31,696 bases of DNA from Larix sibirica (GCA_004151065.3 NWUY0300007918.1:8654-40349), one strand, 5' to 3'. Positions 9,750 to 20,480 are shown, numbered from the stretch's first letter. Made by a program: numbers and translations. Notes: generated from the letters alone by a model not told the origin.

Positions 9750-10453
9750 TTATAAAACAGGTCACTCTTAATCCCTCAATAAGAGAGACCCAGGTCACTC
9801 ATAATCCTTCAATTTGAGCAACCTGAATCGCACAAAAACCCAAAAAAATGGCAACCCAACCATTGGCTTGTCTTTCGTTTGCCTCTGCTTTATGTCCGAC
9901 AAAAAGAAGATGAAATTGCCACGAGTCTCTACGTGGTTGATGAGTCTAGAGCCCCAAACTCATCCCTAGAATCCCATCATTGGATATAAAAGAGACACTA
10001 GGCCCCTTCATCACACACAATTCCATCCATTTGCTCAAATCGTCACTCTATCGGAATTTCGCCAAGATCGAAGTAGACCTTTTCTCACTTCCCTATCACC
10101 TCTTAGAGAACCTCTTCTCATTACATGTGGACATAGAATTAGAAGGACGTGAGGAGAATCAATGGACCCTCCCTTGGACAACTGCAATGGCCTCCTCTTA
10201 TGTGATTGTTCAGGTGATCCCGATTCTTGTAACATTCTTTATACATCAATACAAAATGTTCTGATTCTTTCAGTTCTTGTTTTGTATGCATGATTGATTG
10301 AATTCAAAGAACAATATTGTTTATTTGTTTTCCTACAACCACTTATAGTTAGTTTAGTTGTTGATTTATTTTATTTCTTTGAAACTTTGCTTGAGTCCAC
10401 AACCCTTCGACATGTGCTCTTTAGCACAGGCGTGTATGGAAGCACACACCACA
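9750..10453 (+). mobile_element. Right part of a Tat/Ogre-like Ty3/gypsy LTR
   Basis: The end is set by ACA at 10451-10453 followed by a spacer and a tRNA-Arg-type primer site. A TATAAAAG box lies at 9985-9992, consistent with the U3 promoter, and 460 bases of R/U5 would follow. Two 23-bp direct copies (9758-9780 and 9791-9813, starting CAGGTCACTC, two mismatches, period 33) sit upstream of the TATA box and could be promoter elements. The open frame at 9980-10264 lies in R/U5 and is probably fortuitous. The left boundary is unknown, so the start given is conservative. Confidence 0.5.
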
Positions 10454-10458
10454 ATTTT

Positions 10459-10478
10459 TGGCGACTCCACTAGGAAGG
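10459..10478 (+). other. Primer-binding site, tRNA-Arg(ACG) type
   Basis: TGGCGACTCCACTAGGAAGG closely resembles TGGCGACTCCACTGGGGATC, the complement of the 3' end of plant tRNA-Arg(ACG) including CCA. The first 13 bases match perfectly. Tat/Ogre-group Ty3/gypsy elements commonly use this primer. It lies 5 bases after the putative LTR end. Confidence 0.7.
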
Positions 10479-12300
10479 ATCTGTATCTTTCTCCGGTTGT
10501 GTGTACTTGATTTTCTTGGCCTTTATTTGAGCTTTTTATTTCTTTGTTTAGCTTCTTTTCATGGACTCTAATTTTTGGTAGAGTAGTGGTGAGAAAACCC
10601 CCACCTAGAACCCCTCGAGTTGTGTGGGATTGGATTGGTTTTCAAATTTTTTGGATTCCCTTCTTCTGGGTCAAGCCTGTTTGGCCTTTTTATGCAACCT
10701 AAATCACTCATTTGCATTCAAACTAAGTGACCCTAACCCAAATTTTCAATTTTTCCTCAAGTCTCGCCTGTCTGACTGATTTGTACAACCTAGGTCGCTC
10801 ATTTCTCTTCGAAAAGCGCGACCTATTTCAGAAATCACTATTTTGCACCTTGTTTGCTTCGTTTGCTTTCTAATTGAGTTGGTTAGATTCAGTAAGAGTA
10901 TGTTTGTATCCCCTTTAATTCTATTTTTAGCCTCTTTTGCTTAATGTAGCAGTCAGTTTTATTGCCCGGTTAGGGTTTTTGGGTGAAGAACAATCATTTT
11001 GAAGTTTAAGTATTTTCCCCCTCTTTCGAAATTACTATTGTGGTTTTCTTGTTTGTTGCATTTGATTTCAAGTTCAATAAGGGTTTGATGTAATAACCTT
11101 GCTAGATAGTTGATTAATTCATTTGCTTAAAGTGTTGCTAGATTATATCATTTTCCTTTAATCTTTGCAAATATAATTATTTAATTGTCAAAAAGTGCTT
11201 TGAAAAGTTTGCTTGATCACAATCCTCTGTTGCGCTTACATAGTTTATTTCAAGGAACGTTTTTTCAAAAAAAAACTTAGTATTGAAATTGCAAGTTTGA
11301 TTTTTCAAGAAATTTTGTTTTCTCAGCTCTTAGTTGTAGTACACATCTCACATGCACAAGAATACGCTCTTTAATTCAAACTATCACTTGGTTCATGATG
11401 CCAAGAAGAGCCTTAAAATCAACCATAACTTGAATACACATTAACCTCATTTGAGCACAAAAAGAATGGTTGTAGTTAAGTCAGTAACTTGGGGATAGGA
11501 ATCCAAACAATTCCCCCTAGTTACTATTCTTCTGAAACATTAAGGGGTTGTTCAATTAGGGAGCTAAAATCCTCTAGTACTTGGGACATGGTTTAAGGCC
11601 AATATGTGGGGTGAGCCTCTTCTATAAGTGAAAATAGATAGACTAGAACCGAAATGGATGGGTGGTGCATCATCCCCACTTAGTACTGGAGATCACCAGA
11701 TCGTTGTATTCTGACTGAAGTAGTGGAATACTCATTCTGACGTGACCCAAACAAGGTATCCTAGAGACCATTATTCTTAGGTATCTTACCCAGTTGTGTC
11801 CCCCTTCGGTGGGGGTATACCCAGGACATATGGAGTCGGTTGTGGCCCTAGCTCTATAACTATCCTTTTTATTTTCACTCGCAATATCAAGGTAGGCATG
11901 ATATCCCTATCTCGGGTTAGTGTTTGGAAGATCCGACTCGACTTCCTGCTTCTTTTTGTATGATGGGGATTTGATGATCACATAAAGGAAAATATTCAAG
12001 GAAGATTTTATTTAGTGAATTTTCGTGTGGATTGTGTAGAGCTCTTAGGCTAGTGGGTCCATCCATTTTCTAGGATCACTCTTTTTTATTGGTTTTATTT
12101 TTCTAGATCATCTACTGCACATCAGTTGCATTGGTTTTTGTATATTTTTGGTTTGATATTTATCCACCTTAGTCTTTTAGTGTTGATGAGTTATTTGACT
12201 TCGTCACTATAGCTCCCCCGAGATTTTCTCGAATACTTCGGGGTCTATCCCCTCAGTACAATTTCTTAAATCACACTATTGGCTTCATGATATAGATTCT
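10479..12300 (+). mobile_element. Long non-coding leader of the Tat/Ogre-like element
   Basis: About 1.8 kb separates the primer site from the gag reading frame and has no substantial open frame. Long leaders are usual in Tat/Ogre elements. It contains a 91-bp-period two-copy repeat (10671-10736 and 10762-10827) whose copies each include CAACCT-A/G-rich-TC-A/G-CTCATTT. Moderately GC-rich DNA at 11.55-11.95 kb includes a small hairpin-forming CCCCCTTCGGTGGGGG at about 11800-11815. Confidence 0.5.
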
Positions 12301-12322
12301 AGTTCAATGCACTACACAGTTA

Positions 12323-13203
12323 ATGAATTTATCCTCCACGATGGTTCATCCCAACACCTCATTGCTAGTACCATCTTCACCTACACACACTTCTGATACC
12401 ATCGTTGGGACTATTCCCACCTCCCTCAACATGCCTAGTAGTCCCACCCCCACTACCATCCCAACCATAAGTATCCACACTGTTAGTGGTGGAAACAACA
12501 ACACCACAATAGGTGGGACGATTCCTAACCCTATGGGCGTCCTTAACCCTACCTTTATCAAAACTTGCATCCCTCAAGTTGGTGCAACTTTGATAGTGGA
12601 CCCACTACCAATGGAACCACTAGTGGATCCGATGACAGAACTACTGGAGGAAACACCAGTGGGACCATGACCAACACCATTGTTGGCCCTTGCACTTCGT
12701 ACCCTAGTGCAAATATCCCATTAATGGACAACTTCAACATCCTAGATTTTGAGAGGCTGACTAATGACCATATTCGACATGATCCTGCATGGGCTCCCAT
12801 GCCAACTAAACTTCCCTCAAACATACCTAAATTTGAGGGGAAGGCGGGAGAGGACCCGTAGAACCACAGTATGTCATTCCATTTATGGTTCTCTTCAAAC
12901 AACATTGTATATGACTCCATACGACTATGCCTATTTCAAAGAACCTTAACTAGTGTAGCAACAAAGTGGTACATAGAGCAACCCTATGGGACGCACCCCA
13001 ACTTTGTGTCCCTTTCCTCCACTCTCCTATCATTTTTTAAACTCCATGTCCATTATGATGAGGGAGTAGAAACTCTCTTATCATGTCGACAAAACTCTTT
13101 AATGCACATCACGGATCATATCCATGAATGGAATCAACGTTGAAGCTCTTGCAAGATCAAGCTCGACGACCGTATCTTCCTAGATTGGTTCCTAAAATCC
13201 CTC
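12323..13203 (+). pseudogene. Ty3/gypsy gag, Tat-like, broken
   Basis: The N-terminal part (from ATG 12323) is Thr/Pro/Gly/Asn-rich low-complexity sequence and ends at TGA 12668-12670. An overlapping frame (12565-12861) continues into the conserved part: PMTPTK-like PMPTKLPSNIPKFEGKAGED, then a TAG at 12859-12861. The same frame resumes with MSFHLWFSSN, SIRLCLFQRTLTS, ATKWYIEQP and ITDHIHEWNQR up to TGA at 13141-13143, then LDWFLKSLLP. These match the retrotransposon gag family (Retrotrans_gag) in order. One frameshift and at least two stops make it non-functional. The coding match ends at the ambiguous base 13214. Confidence 0.8.
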
Positions 13204-13214
13204 CTTCCTCTCAN

Positions 13215-13452
13215 CAGAGGCCAGCGAACCTGTGGCTCAAGGAGATGGACCAGCCAAGGTGAATGCTTCAGTGAGAAAGGACGTGGCTCAGCCACCTGCA
13301 ACGCTAGCCAACCACACGGTGTAGGATGGACACGATACTCCTGGACCCTCTTCCCCTGTTCTCCCCTCTCCAGGGACGATTGAAGATTACTATGGAGGTT
13401 GTCCCATCCTTGAGGAGGAACCAAAAGCGTCATTTGCACAAGCACACCCCTA
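13215..13452 (+). pseudogene. Unassigned Pro-rich coding-like fragment after an N
   Basis: After the ambiguous base at 13214, one plus-strand frame reads EPVAQGDGPAKVNASVRKD, then a Pro/Ser-rich stretch and GTIEDYYGGCPILEEEPKAS before TAG at 13453. One internal TAG lies near 13321. Composition is clearly more GC-rich than its surroundings and the residue pattern looks protein-like, but I do not recognise it. It is not the expected continuation of gag. It could be another part of the same element joined by deletion or by an assembly error at the N. Confidence 0.3.
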
Positions 13453-13611
13453 GATGGGCCGGTCCAGCTCCAGGTTATTTTTGTAATGTTTAGCTTTTTT
13501 GTTTCTACATCTTTTACAGTATGCTATCTAGAACTCCTAGACATTATAACATATTTTTTTGGAAAAAGACACGACTTTTTTTCTGGGCAGGCCTCATCCA
13601 ATAGGTCTTAC

Positions 13612-14941
13612 TTTTGTATAATGACAGTCATTTCAGTATTTTTGAGTGACTCGGATGGTGGCTTCATCACCTGAGGCCTCCCCATTCGGCGCCTGACTCT
13701 TCGATTACATATGTAATTTTCACCATCTGTTTTGGCTCTGTTTATTAAATTTTCCTCTACAACTTACAAAAAAATAAAATAAAAAATTATTTCCAATAAA
13801 AATTGGGCCCTGTACTACATATTTCCCTTAAACTATTGATTCCAGAACTGAGACCAACACAGAGCAAGCATTTATCAAAATCAACCACTACATATTTCTC
13901 CTTTTATCAACTCAAACTAAGACCAAGAAACAGTTCATATACAATATAAACTTCACAAATATAATCATATGCCTTTGAAAATATCATTCCAGTTTAAACA
14001 ACAATGAAATCTCTGAAGCTCATTCGGCAATTGAAAGCATACATTTAGGGAACACAGAAGGGAATGAGAGACATGCAAGCAAACCATCAAACCGAGCCAT
14101 ATATAAACCATCACAATTTCATATTTAGATAAAGAGTGTCACTTAGAAGCCATACCTTTCAAAATATTCAACTTTAAATGATTTTCAAGCAGTTACAGCC
14201 CACCTGGTTCATTCACCGATGTGCAACAAAAACTAATTTTCGAAATGGAGGGTAAGTTAACAAACCAATGTAGTGAAAACCCCAAAAATTATTGTGTTTA
14301 ATGCTCAGCACTTTAGCATTTACTACATGGATCGTGTTTTTTCCATGTCTGGCACATTTTTAGAAACGTTCAAGTGTATTATCCAATAGAACCACAACCT
14401 TTGTTACCAATCAGCATCCACGTAATGGTGTGCTAAACAAGCAATTTACCCATTGAAACTTAAAGTCGGCCAACATAATGACAATTCATAATTCAAATCA
14501 ATACGAAATCCAATATAATACATGTCTCAACCCTTCATTAAACATACTTTCATTAACCTTGGCCATGTTTCTAAGGTAAGTAATAACATTTAATGAATAA
14601 ATTACATTATCCAACCTTTGAACCAAAAACCATAAAAACCCAAGTGCATAATATAAAATCGGTGGTCCAACACCTTTTGATGTACACACTTTACATATCG
14701 CATTTTGTATAGTTTGTATAACATGGCCCAAAGTCAAACTTGAATGACATATATATATGAAAAAACTTAAATGCTCAATGCCATAGTTCTCATACTATAA
14801 TGAGTCAACCTTTTTCTTAGAACCATCCCTGTTCATTAGAAGTATTCAACCAATGTTTATCTATAATTCCATTTGAAATAGATATTCCTCCCATAATAAT
14901 TGTGAACTACTAGCATCAAAATATATCAATATTCATTGCAC
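13612..14941. repeat. 1,330-bp duplicated block, copy 1
   Basis: This block recurs at 14972-16301 with a constant offset of 1,360; every line I compared by eye was identical. It is AT-rich and non-coding apart from a 79-codon minus-strand frame (14498-14737) with no recognisable domain. Copy 1 ends at 14941, directly before NN. Confidence 0.9.
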
Positions 14942-14971
14942 NNTGGGAAGTCCTCACCCAGGAGGTCTTGA

Positions 14972-16301
14972 TTTTGTATAATGACAGTCATTTCAGTATT
15001 TTTGAGTGACTCGGATGGTGGCTTCATCACCTGAGGCCTCCCCATTCGGCGCCTGACTCTTCGATTACATATGTAATTTTCACCATCTGTTTTGGCTCTG
15101 TTTATTAAATTTTCCTCTACAACTTACAAAAAAATAAAATAAAAAATTATTTCCAATAAAAATTGGGCCCTGTACTACATATTTCCCTTAAACTATTGAT
15201 TCCAGAACTGAGACCAACACAGAGCAAGCATTTATCAAAATCAACCACTACATATTTCTCCTTTTATCAACTCAAACTAAGACCAAGAAACAGTTCATAT
15301 ACAATATAAACTTCACAAATATAATCATATGCCTTTGAAAATATCATTCCAGTTTAAACAACAATGAAATCTCTGAAGCTCATTCGGCAATTGAAAGCAT
15401 ACATTTAGGGAACACAGAAGGGAATGAGAGACATGCAAGCAAACCATCAAACCGAGCCATATATAAACCATCACAATTTCATATTTAGATAAAGAGTGTC
15501 ACTTAGAAGCCATACCTTTCAAAATATTCAACTTTAAATGATTTTCAAGCAGTTACAGCCCACCTGGTTCATTCACCGATGTGCAACAAAAACTAATTTT
15601 CGAAATGGAGGGTAAGTTAACAAACCAATGTAGTGAAAACCCCAAAAATTATTGTGTTTAATGCTCAGCACTTTAGCATTTACTACATGGATCGTGTTTT
15701 TTCCATGTCTGGCACATTTTTAGAAACGTTCAAGTGTATTATCCAATAGAACCACAACCTTTGTTACCAATCAGCATCCACGTAATGGTGTGCTAAACAA
15801 GCAATTTACCCATTGAAACTTAAAGTCGGCCAACATAATGACAATTCATAATTCAAATCAATACGAAATCCAATATAATACATGTCTCAACCCTTCATTA
15901 AACATACTTTCATTAACCTTGGCCATGTTTCTAAGGTAAGTAATAACATTTAATGAATAAATTACATTATCCAACCTTTGAACCAAAAACCATAAAAACC
16001 CAAGTGCATAATATAAAATCGGTGGTCCAACACCTTTTGATGTACACACTTTACATATCGCATTTTGTATAGTTTGTATAACATGGCCCAAAGTCAAACT
16101 TGAATGACATATATATATGAAAAAACTTAAATGCTCAATGCCATAGTTCTCATACTATAATGAGTCAACCTTTTTCTTAGAACCATCCCTGTTCATTAGA
16201 AGTATTCAACCAATGTTTATCTATAATTCCATTTGAAATAGATATTCCTCCCATAATAATTGTGAACTACTAGCATCAAAATATATCAATATTCATTGCA
16301 C
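14972..16301. repeat. 1,330-bp duplicated block, copy 2
   Basis: Copy 2 of the 13612-14941 block. It is preceded by NN (14942-14943) and 28 bases (14944-14971) that resemble 13584-13611 at about three positions in four. That looks like a low-quality contig end extending the same overlap. The right end runs on into unique DNA at 16302. Confidence 0.9.
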
Positions 16302-16924
16302 ACGAAACCAAGTGCAACCACCTTAGACACAAAAGATTCAAGCAAATGCATGTTCGACATCCTCAACCCTATCTTCAAAATTTCAAAATGATTTCTTTAA
16401 GGGGTCCCACTTATGTAATATCATGATATTGTATATTAATAGTATGCCTCGCAATCCTTTGTGGGATTAGAATTAGGTGATGAAAAATGAGTCAACAACT
16501 GGTGACTCCATAGGGAAGTCAATGTAGTTGACTAGAACTTAGAGCTTTTGGTTTGAATTAACATGCTTCTGCTGATTTCATAAGACTTCATAACAATTTT
16601 ATCTGATATGCTATTGAAGGTGCATGGAAGAAGATGAGATTGCGGAAGAGGGAATGAGCCTTGAAAACCAAGTGTAAGCAAAATGACTAAGGATTTTTGG
16701 GCAGCAGTACCATTATTCATGTATGTTGAAGAATGAACACTCCTTGATAGTATTTTCCTTGTAAAAACAAAAATTAAACTTGCAAAAAGAGACGAGTAAA
16801 TATTCCATTGATCTAGCTTTGACCCTAAAGGACAAATATGGAAAGTCAACATAAAATGAAGAAACAAAAAAATCGAAATAACAAGACAAAAAAATTAAAA
16901 TAGAAATATGTACAAAAAACATAT
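16302..16924. other. Non-coding retroelement-flank stretch
   Basis: No convincing gene. TGGTGACTCCATAGGGAA at 16500-16517 resembles the tRNA-Arg(ACG) primer site on the plus strand, with mismatches. On the minus strand the region follows the integrase stop at 16925 and may be 3' untranslated or LTR sequence of that element. A 111-codon minus frame (16532-16867) has no recognisable domain. Confidence 0.4.
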
Positions 16925-17445
16925 CTAAACTAAATCTGTCTCATAATCATGTTTGAGATGAGATCCATTAGTAGTATATGAGAAGAGCCTTTCTTGCATA
17001 TCCTTCAATAAATAAGATTTTTTTCCCACAATGAAAGCTATCCCATAGAGTCCTAACCATAACCTATGAAATTTGGTAAGCTTACCCTTTTCAGCATGTG
17101 TAGAGTCCCATAACAGTACCTTTTCATTCACTTTAAAACAAACTTGTTTTGATTTCTTGTAGAAATTAATTTTAACAATTTTTTTGTCCTTTTTCCAAAT
17201 TTTCTTTGTTCTTCCCGAGCTAATAAGGCATCAAGTCTTTGTGGTATATTGATTGAGTTATGTTCTTCAACCTGGATTTCCAACCTAAGAGATATCAATT
17301 CTAATTCTGCAGGCATAATGGCTACTTGGCCATACAACAGGTTGACCTGAAGCAAAGAGTTCAAAGGTGCTTTATTATTCCCTAATTTCCCAAGCAAAAC
17401 TTTGAAGGAAGCAGGATGATGGCTTGGTCTCGTAGACCTCATGCT
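16925..17445 (-). pseudogene. Ty3/gypsy integrase C-terminal remnant
   Basis: Reading the minus strand from 17442, frame 1 gives LLYGQVAIMPAELELISLRL and a charged helical linker (about to 17128). This is the integrase segment in which a TPFxLVYGxEAxxPxE motif is normal. A one-base frameshift near 17129 leads into the second frame, NEKVLLWDSTHAEKGKLTK, FHRLWLGLYGIAF and YLLKDMQ, ending NGSHLKHDYETDLV and a stop at 16925. This is the chromatin-facing C-terminal region of plant gypsy integrases, running to the natural end of the polyprotein. No catalytic core could be found upstream, so the copy is 5'-truncated. Confidence 0.75.
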
Positions 17446-17450
17446 AAAAT

Positions 17451-18260
17451 GACATCAAAACTCAGAAGTTTTTAAACATTTAATCGTAGTGACTAGTCGT
17501 ATTGGAAGAATGGTCTTAGGATAGTGCTCAAATGAATGGACCATGGAGAGACCTTTGACGGTCATAAATGAGATGGATGGACAATATGCAACAAATGTCC
17601 CATCAAAAGATAAACTTCACAAAGAAAACAACTTATGACATAATAAGGCCATTTACTATGTTAAGTTAGATATTCCATGATAAGAAGATAATGAAATTCA
17701 TTTATTCAATTAATAAATAGTTTGTTGGGTATTGACTTTGCATAGTATGAATATGAGATTTCAATAACATCTAATCAAGAGTGAAATGGGTCAAACTAAT
17801 CAAGTTTAATTCCTTATTTTTATCATTTTTAAATATAATTTGTATAATTTTCTATTCAGATGAGAACTAAATCAAATTGTAATATATAATATACTAAATT
17901 TTAATTAATAATTAAATTATTATAAAAGTAGGAATTCAAAGGGAATTTTCTCATTATAGAGAATTAAATTCTTTATTTTTATATTTTTAAATATAAAATA
18001 TAAATTATGAATAATTTAAATTTTTAAAATGGAATCGGAATCCAGTATTTTGTTTTGTAAAATCCAAATTTCTATATATTTAAATTGTATTTTTGAATTC
18101 ATAAATAAATTCAACACCTTCAAATACTCTATGACACTCAAATTATATTATTTCATAGTTAATATATGTGATTTTAAGAGAATACAAACAAAAAAGAAAA
18201 CATGGAATATTTAGACTACACCTTTAAAAACAATATAATAGCATAGCTACCAAATATTTT
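17451..18260. other. Gene-free, very AT-rich stretch
   Basis: No coding signal. From about 17820 the DNA is extremely AT-rich with TTAATTAATAATTAAATTA-like words. A 61-codon plus frame at 18029-18214 is low-complexity and not credible as a gene. Confidence 0.6.
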
Positions 18261-18356
18261 TTATATTCATTTTTTTTATAATTATTTATTTAAAATTTGG
18301 AACAACTTCATGCAATCCCAAATTCTAAGATATAAACACCTATAGATATAATTAAT
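18261..18356. repeat. 96-bp direct repeat, left copy
   Basis: Nearly identical to 19889-19984 (offset 1,628), with a few mismatches clustered around TGCAAT versus TCCACC. The right copy begins exactly where the run of N ends. Confidence 0.8.
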
Positions 18357-18387
18357 GTTTCTAATGGAATATCGAAGATAAATAATA

Positions 18388-18398
18388 GATTCAACATG
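18388..18398. repeat. LINE target-site duplication, 3' side
   Basis: GATTCAACATG directly abuts the poly(A) end of the LINE. The partner at 19021-19031 (GATCCAACATG) differs at one base. Confidence 0.65.
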
Positions 18399-19020
18399 TT
18401 TTTTTTCACCAGAAAAATAGCTATATTTTGTATTAAAAATATATGAAAGTGTTCCAACAAACGCTCCACATGGAGAAGATCACCACCCGACTATCAAGTC
18501 CAAGAATGAAGATCACGACAGAAATGTCCACAATAGCCAATAGATCCACAGGAAACATAGAAATGACTTGCCACAAGGGCATCCCACGCCACTCTTGAGA
18601 AGAGATGACAAACAAAAAATAATGCCGAACAATAAAAGGAGAAAGAAAATAACATGAAATATAGCCGCAAAAAAAGTCCGCACCCAATCGGAAACGCCTC
18701 TACCAACAGGAGGAGGACAAAAGGAGAACACTCCCACACGAAGTGAGGAGAGAGTGAGACCAATACTCAAAATGGATACAACCATTGAATGCAGATAGTG
18801 CCCGCTTAGATAGCAAATCAGCCTCAGAATTGAGATCCCGAAAAATATGGTTGATTGACAGATGATGGAAATCATTTAGGAGTGAAGTCACCATATCCAT
18901 CCAAAAAGTAAGCACCAAAGAATGAAAAGAGCCAAAGCCACATGCCCAGTCGATAATAGCATTGTAGTCACCAACAATCTGAGTGAGTGGAATGGATTTG
19001 CACTTGGAAAAAAAGAGAGT
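18399..19020 (-). mobile_element. 5'-truncated LINE (L1-type) with RNase H segment
   Basis: On the minus strand one open frame runs from the insertion edge at 19020: SLFFSKCKSIPLTQIVGDY, then NAIIDWACGFGSFHSL, VLTFWMDMVTSLLND, and HLSINHIFRDLNSEADLLSK followed by RAL, ending at TAG (18700-18702). This is the C-terminal RNase H-like domain found in plant LINEs (cf. HIYREFNxxADxLSKxAL). About 300 bases of 3' untranslated DNA follow and end in a run of eight A on the minus strand (T at 18399-18406). Matching 11-bp sequences flank it. The frame is unbroken, so the insertion may be fairly young, though truncated and inactive. Confidence 0.75.
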
Positions 19021-19031
19021 GATCCAACATG
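19021..19031. repeat. LINE target-site duplication, 5' side
   Basis: GATCCAACATG lies at the 5' truncation point of the LINE and matches 18388-18398 in 10 of 11 bases. Confidence 0.65.
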
Positions 19032-19374
19032 TTACGGGGTCGTTGGTTAATATTATTCACATTCTATATCGATGTGTTGATGCTACGCGTAGAGAATCGA
19101 ACACATGGGAAGGGCTTTCATCACTATTAGTTGGTCCGATTGGACGCAAAAACAACCTTAATTCTTTTGTTGCTTAATCTATGGCTACAACTTTGTCGTA
19201 TCCCGCAGGCCAGTGTGAATGTATCAGCCTATGTATTGATCGGAAGCAACACACAGCAAACCAAAACTCAACCCAAACTAATGCAATAAGCGGCTCAAGT
19301 TTTGAAAATCATGATGCATGCATTTTTATTATATGTGTTGACGTGCAGCGTTCAAATTTGAACCCTTCCCAGCC
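19032..19374. other. Gene-free stretch before the gap
   Basis: About 340 bases with near-average composition. A 64-codon plus frame (18983-19177) crosses the LINE boundary and is therefore fortuitous. No family is recognised. Confidence 0.5.
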
Positions 19375-19888
19375 NNNNNNNNNNNNNNNNNNNNNNNNNN
19401 NNNNNNNNNNNNNNNNNNNNNNNNNNNNNNNNNNNNNNNNNNNNNNNNNNNNNNNNNNNNNNNNNNNNNNNNNNNNNNNNNNNNNNNNNNNNNNNNNNNN
19501 NNNNNNNNNNNNNNNNNNNNNNNNNNNNNNNNNNNNNNNNNNNNNNNNNNNNNNNNNNNNNNNNNNNNNNNNNNNNNNNNNNNNNNNNNNNNNNNNNNNN
19601 NNNNNNNNNNNNNNNNNNNNNNNNNNNNNNNNNNNNNNNNNNNNNNNNNNNNNNNNNNNNNNNNNNNNNNNNNNNNNNNNNNNNNNNNNNNNNNNNNNNN
19701 NNNNNNNNNNNNNNNNNNNNNNNNNNNNNNNNNNNNNNNNNNNNNNNNNNNNNNNNNNNNNNNNNNNNNNNNNNNNNNNNNNNNNNNNNNNNNNNNNNNN
19801 NNNNNNNNNNNNNNNNNNNNNNNNNNNNNNNNNNNNNNNNNNNNNNNNNNNNNNNNNNNNNNNNNNNNNNNNNNNNNNNNNNNNNNNN
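19375..19888. other. Assembly gap, 514 N
   Basis: All bases are undetermined. Open frames crossing it carry no information. Confidence 1.
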
Positions 19889-19984
19889 TTATATTCATTT
19901 TTTTTATAATTATTTATTTAAAATTTGGAACAACTTCATTCCACCCCAAATTCTAAGATATAAACACCTATAGATATAATTAAT
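19889..19984. repeat. 96-bp direct repeat, right copy
   Basis: Partner of 18261-18356. It starts at the first determined base after the gap, so the true repeat may extend further left into the gap. Confidence 0.8.
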
Positions 19985-20083
19985 AAATAACTTAAATTTT
20001 AAAGATAATATAAAGCCATTTAATATTTTTTTAACAAAAAAAAATGCATTTAACTTGTTATTCACTCAAAGGGAAAATAAAAA

Positions 20084-20130
20084 ATAACAAAATACGTCAT
20101 TGAAAATCAAAGATAACAAAATACGTCATT
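20084..20130. repeat. Short tandem pair, period 29
   Basis: ATAACAAAATACGTCATT occurs at 20084-20101 and again at 20113-20130, identical over 18 bases. Confidence 0.75.
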
Positions 20131-20216
20131 TAATGAAACTGTTTTTCATAATTGTCCATTCTATATCAAAATCATTTAATATATTAGAATGAATTAAGTT
20201 AAGTTTTCATTTTCTG

Positions 20217-20480
20217 TTTTTCAATATAGTTGAATACTCTATAATGACAAATGGCAAGGTAATCAAATTCTATTTGTTTTTTTTCAATATAAGTCAATAC
20301 TCTATAATGATAAGATAATCAAGTTTAATATTTTATCTTTCAATATAAGTAAATACTCTATAATAGTAAAATAAACTTAATTACTTATTTTTTTATCATA
20401 AAAGTTTAAGATAATCAAGTTTAATATTTAATTTTTCAATATAAGTAAATACAATATAATGATAAGATAAACTCAACTCC
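20217..20480. repeat. Degenerate AT-rich tandem repeat
   Basis: The core TCAATATAAGTAAATACTC and close variants begin at 20221, 20284, 20340 and 20436, each followed by ATAATGATAAGATAA-like sequence. Spacings of 63, 56 and 96 show insertions between units. GATAATCAAGTTTAATATTT also recurs near 20320 and 20410. Confidence 0.75.

Noticed and set aside
14498-16097. Two identical 79-codon minus-strand frames
   Set aside because: No recognisable motif; identical only because the whole 1,330-bp block is duplicated.
19181-19909. Long frames spanning the gap
   Set aside because: Mostly translated N; no evidential value.
20217-20480. CRISPR-like array
   Set aside because: Units are degenerate, AT-only, unequally spaced and in a plant nuclear context.
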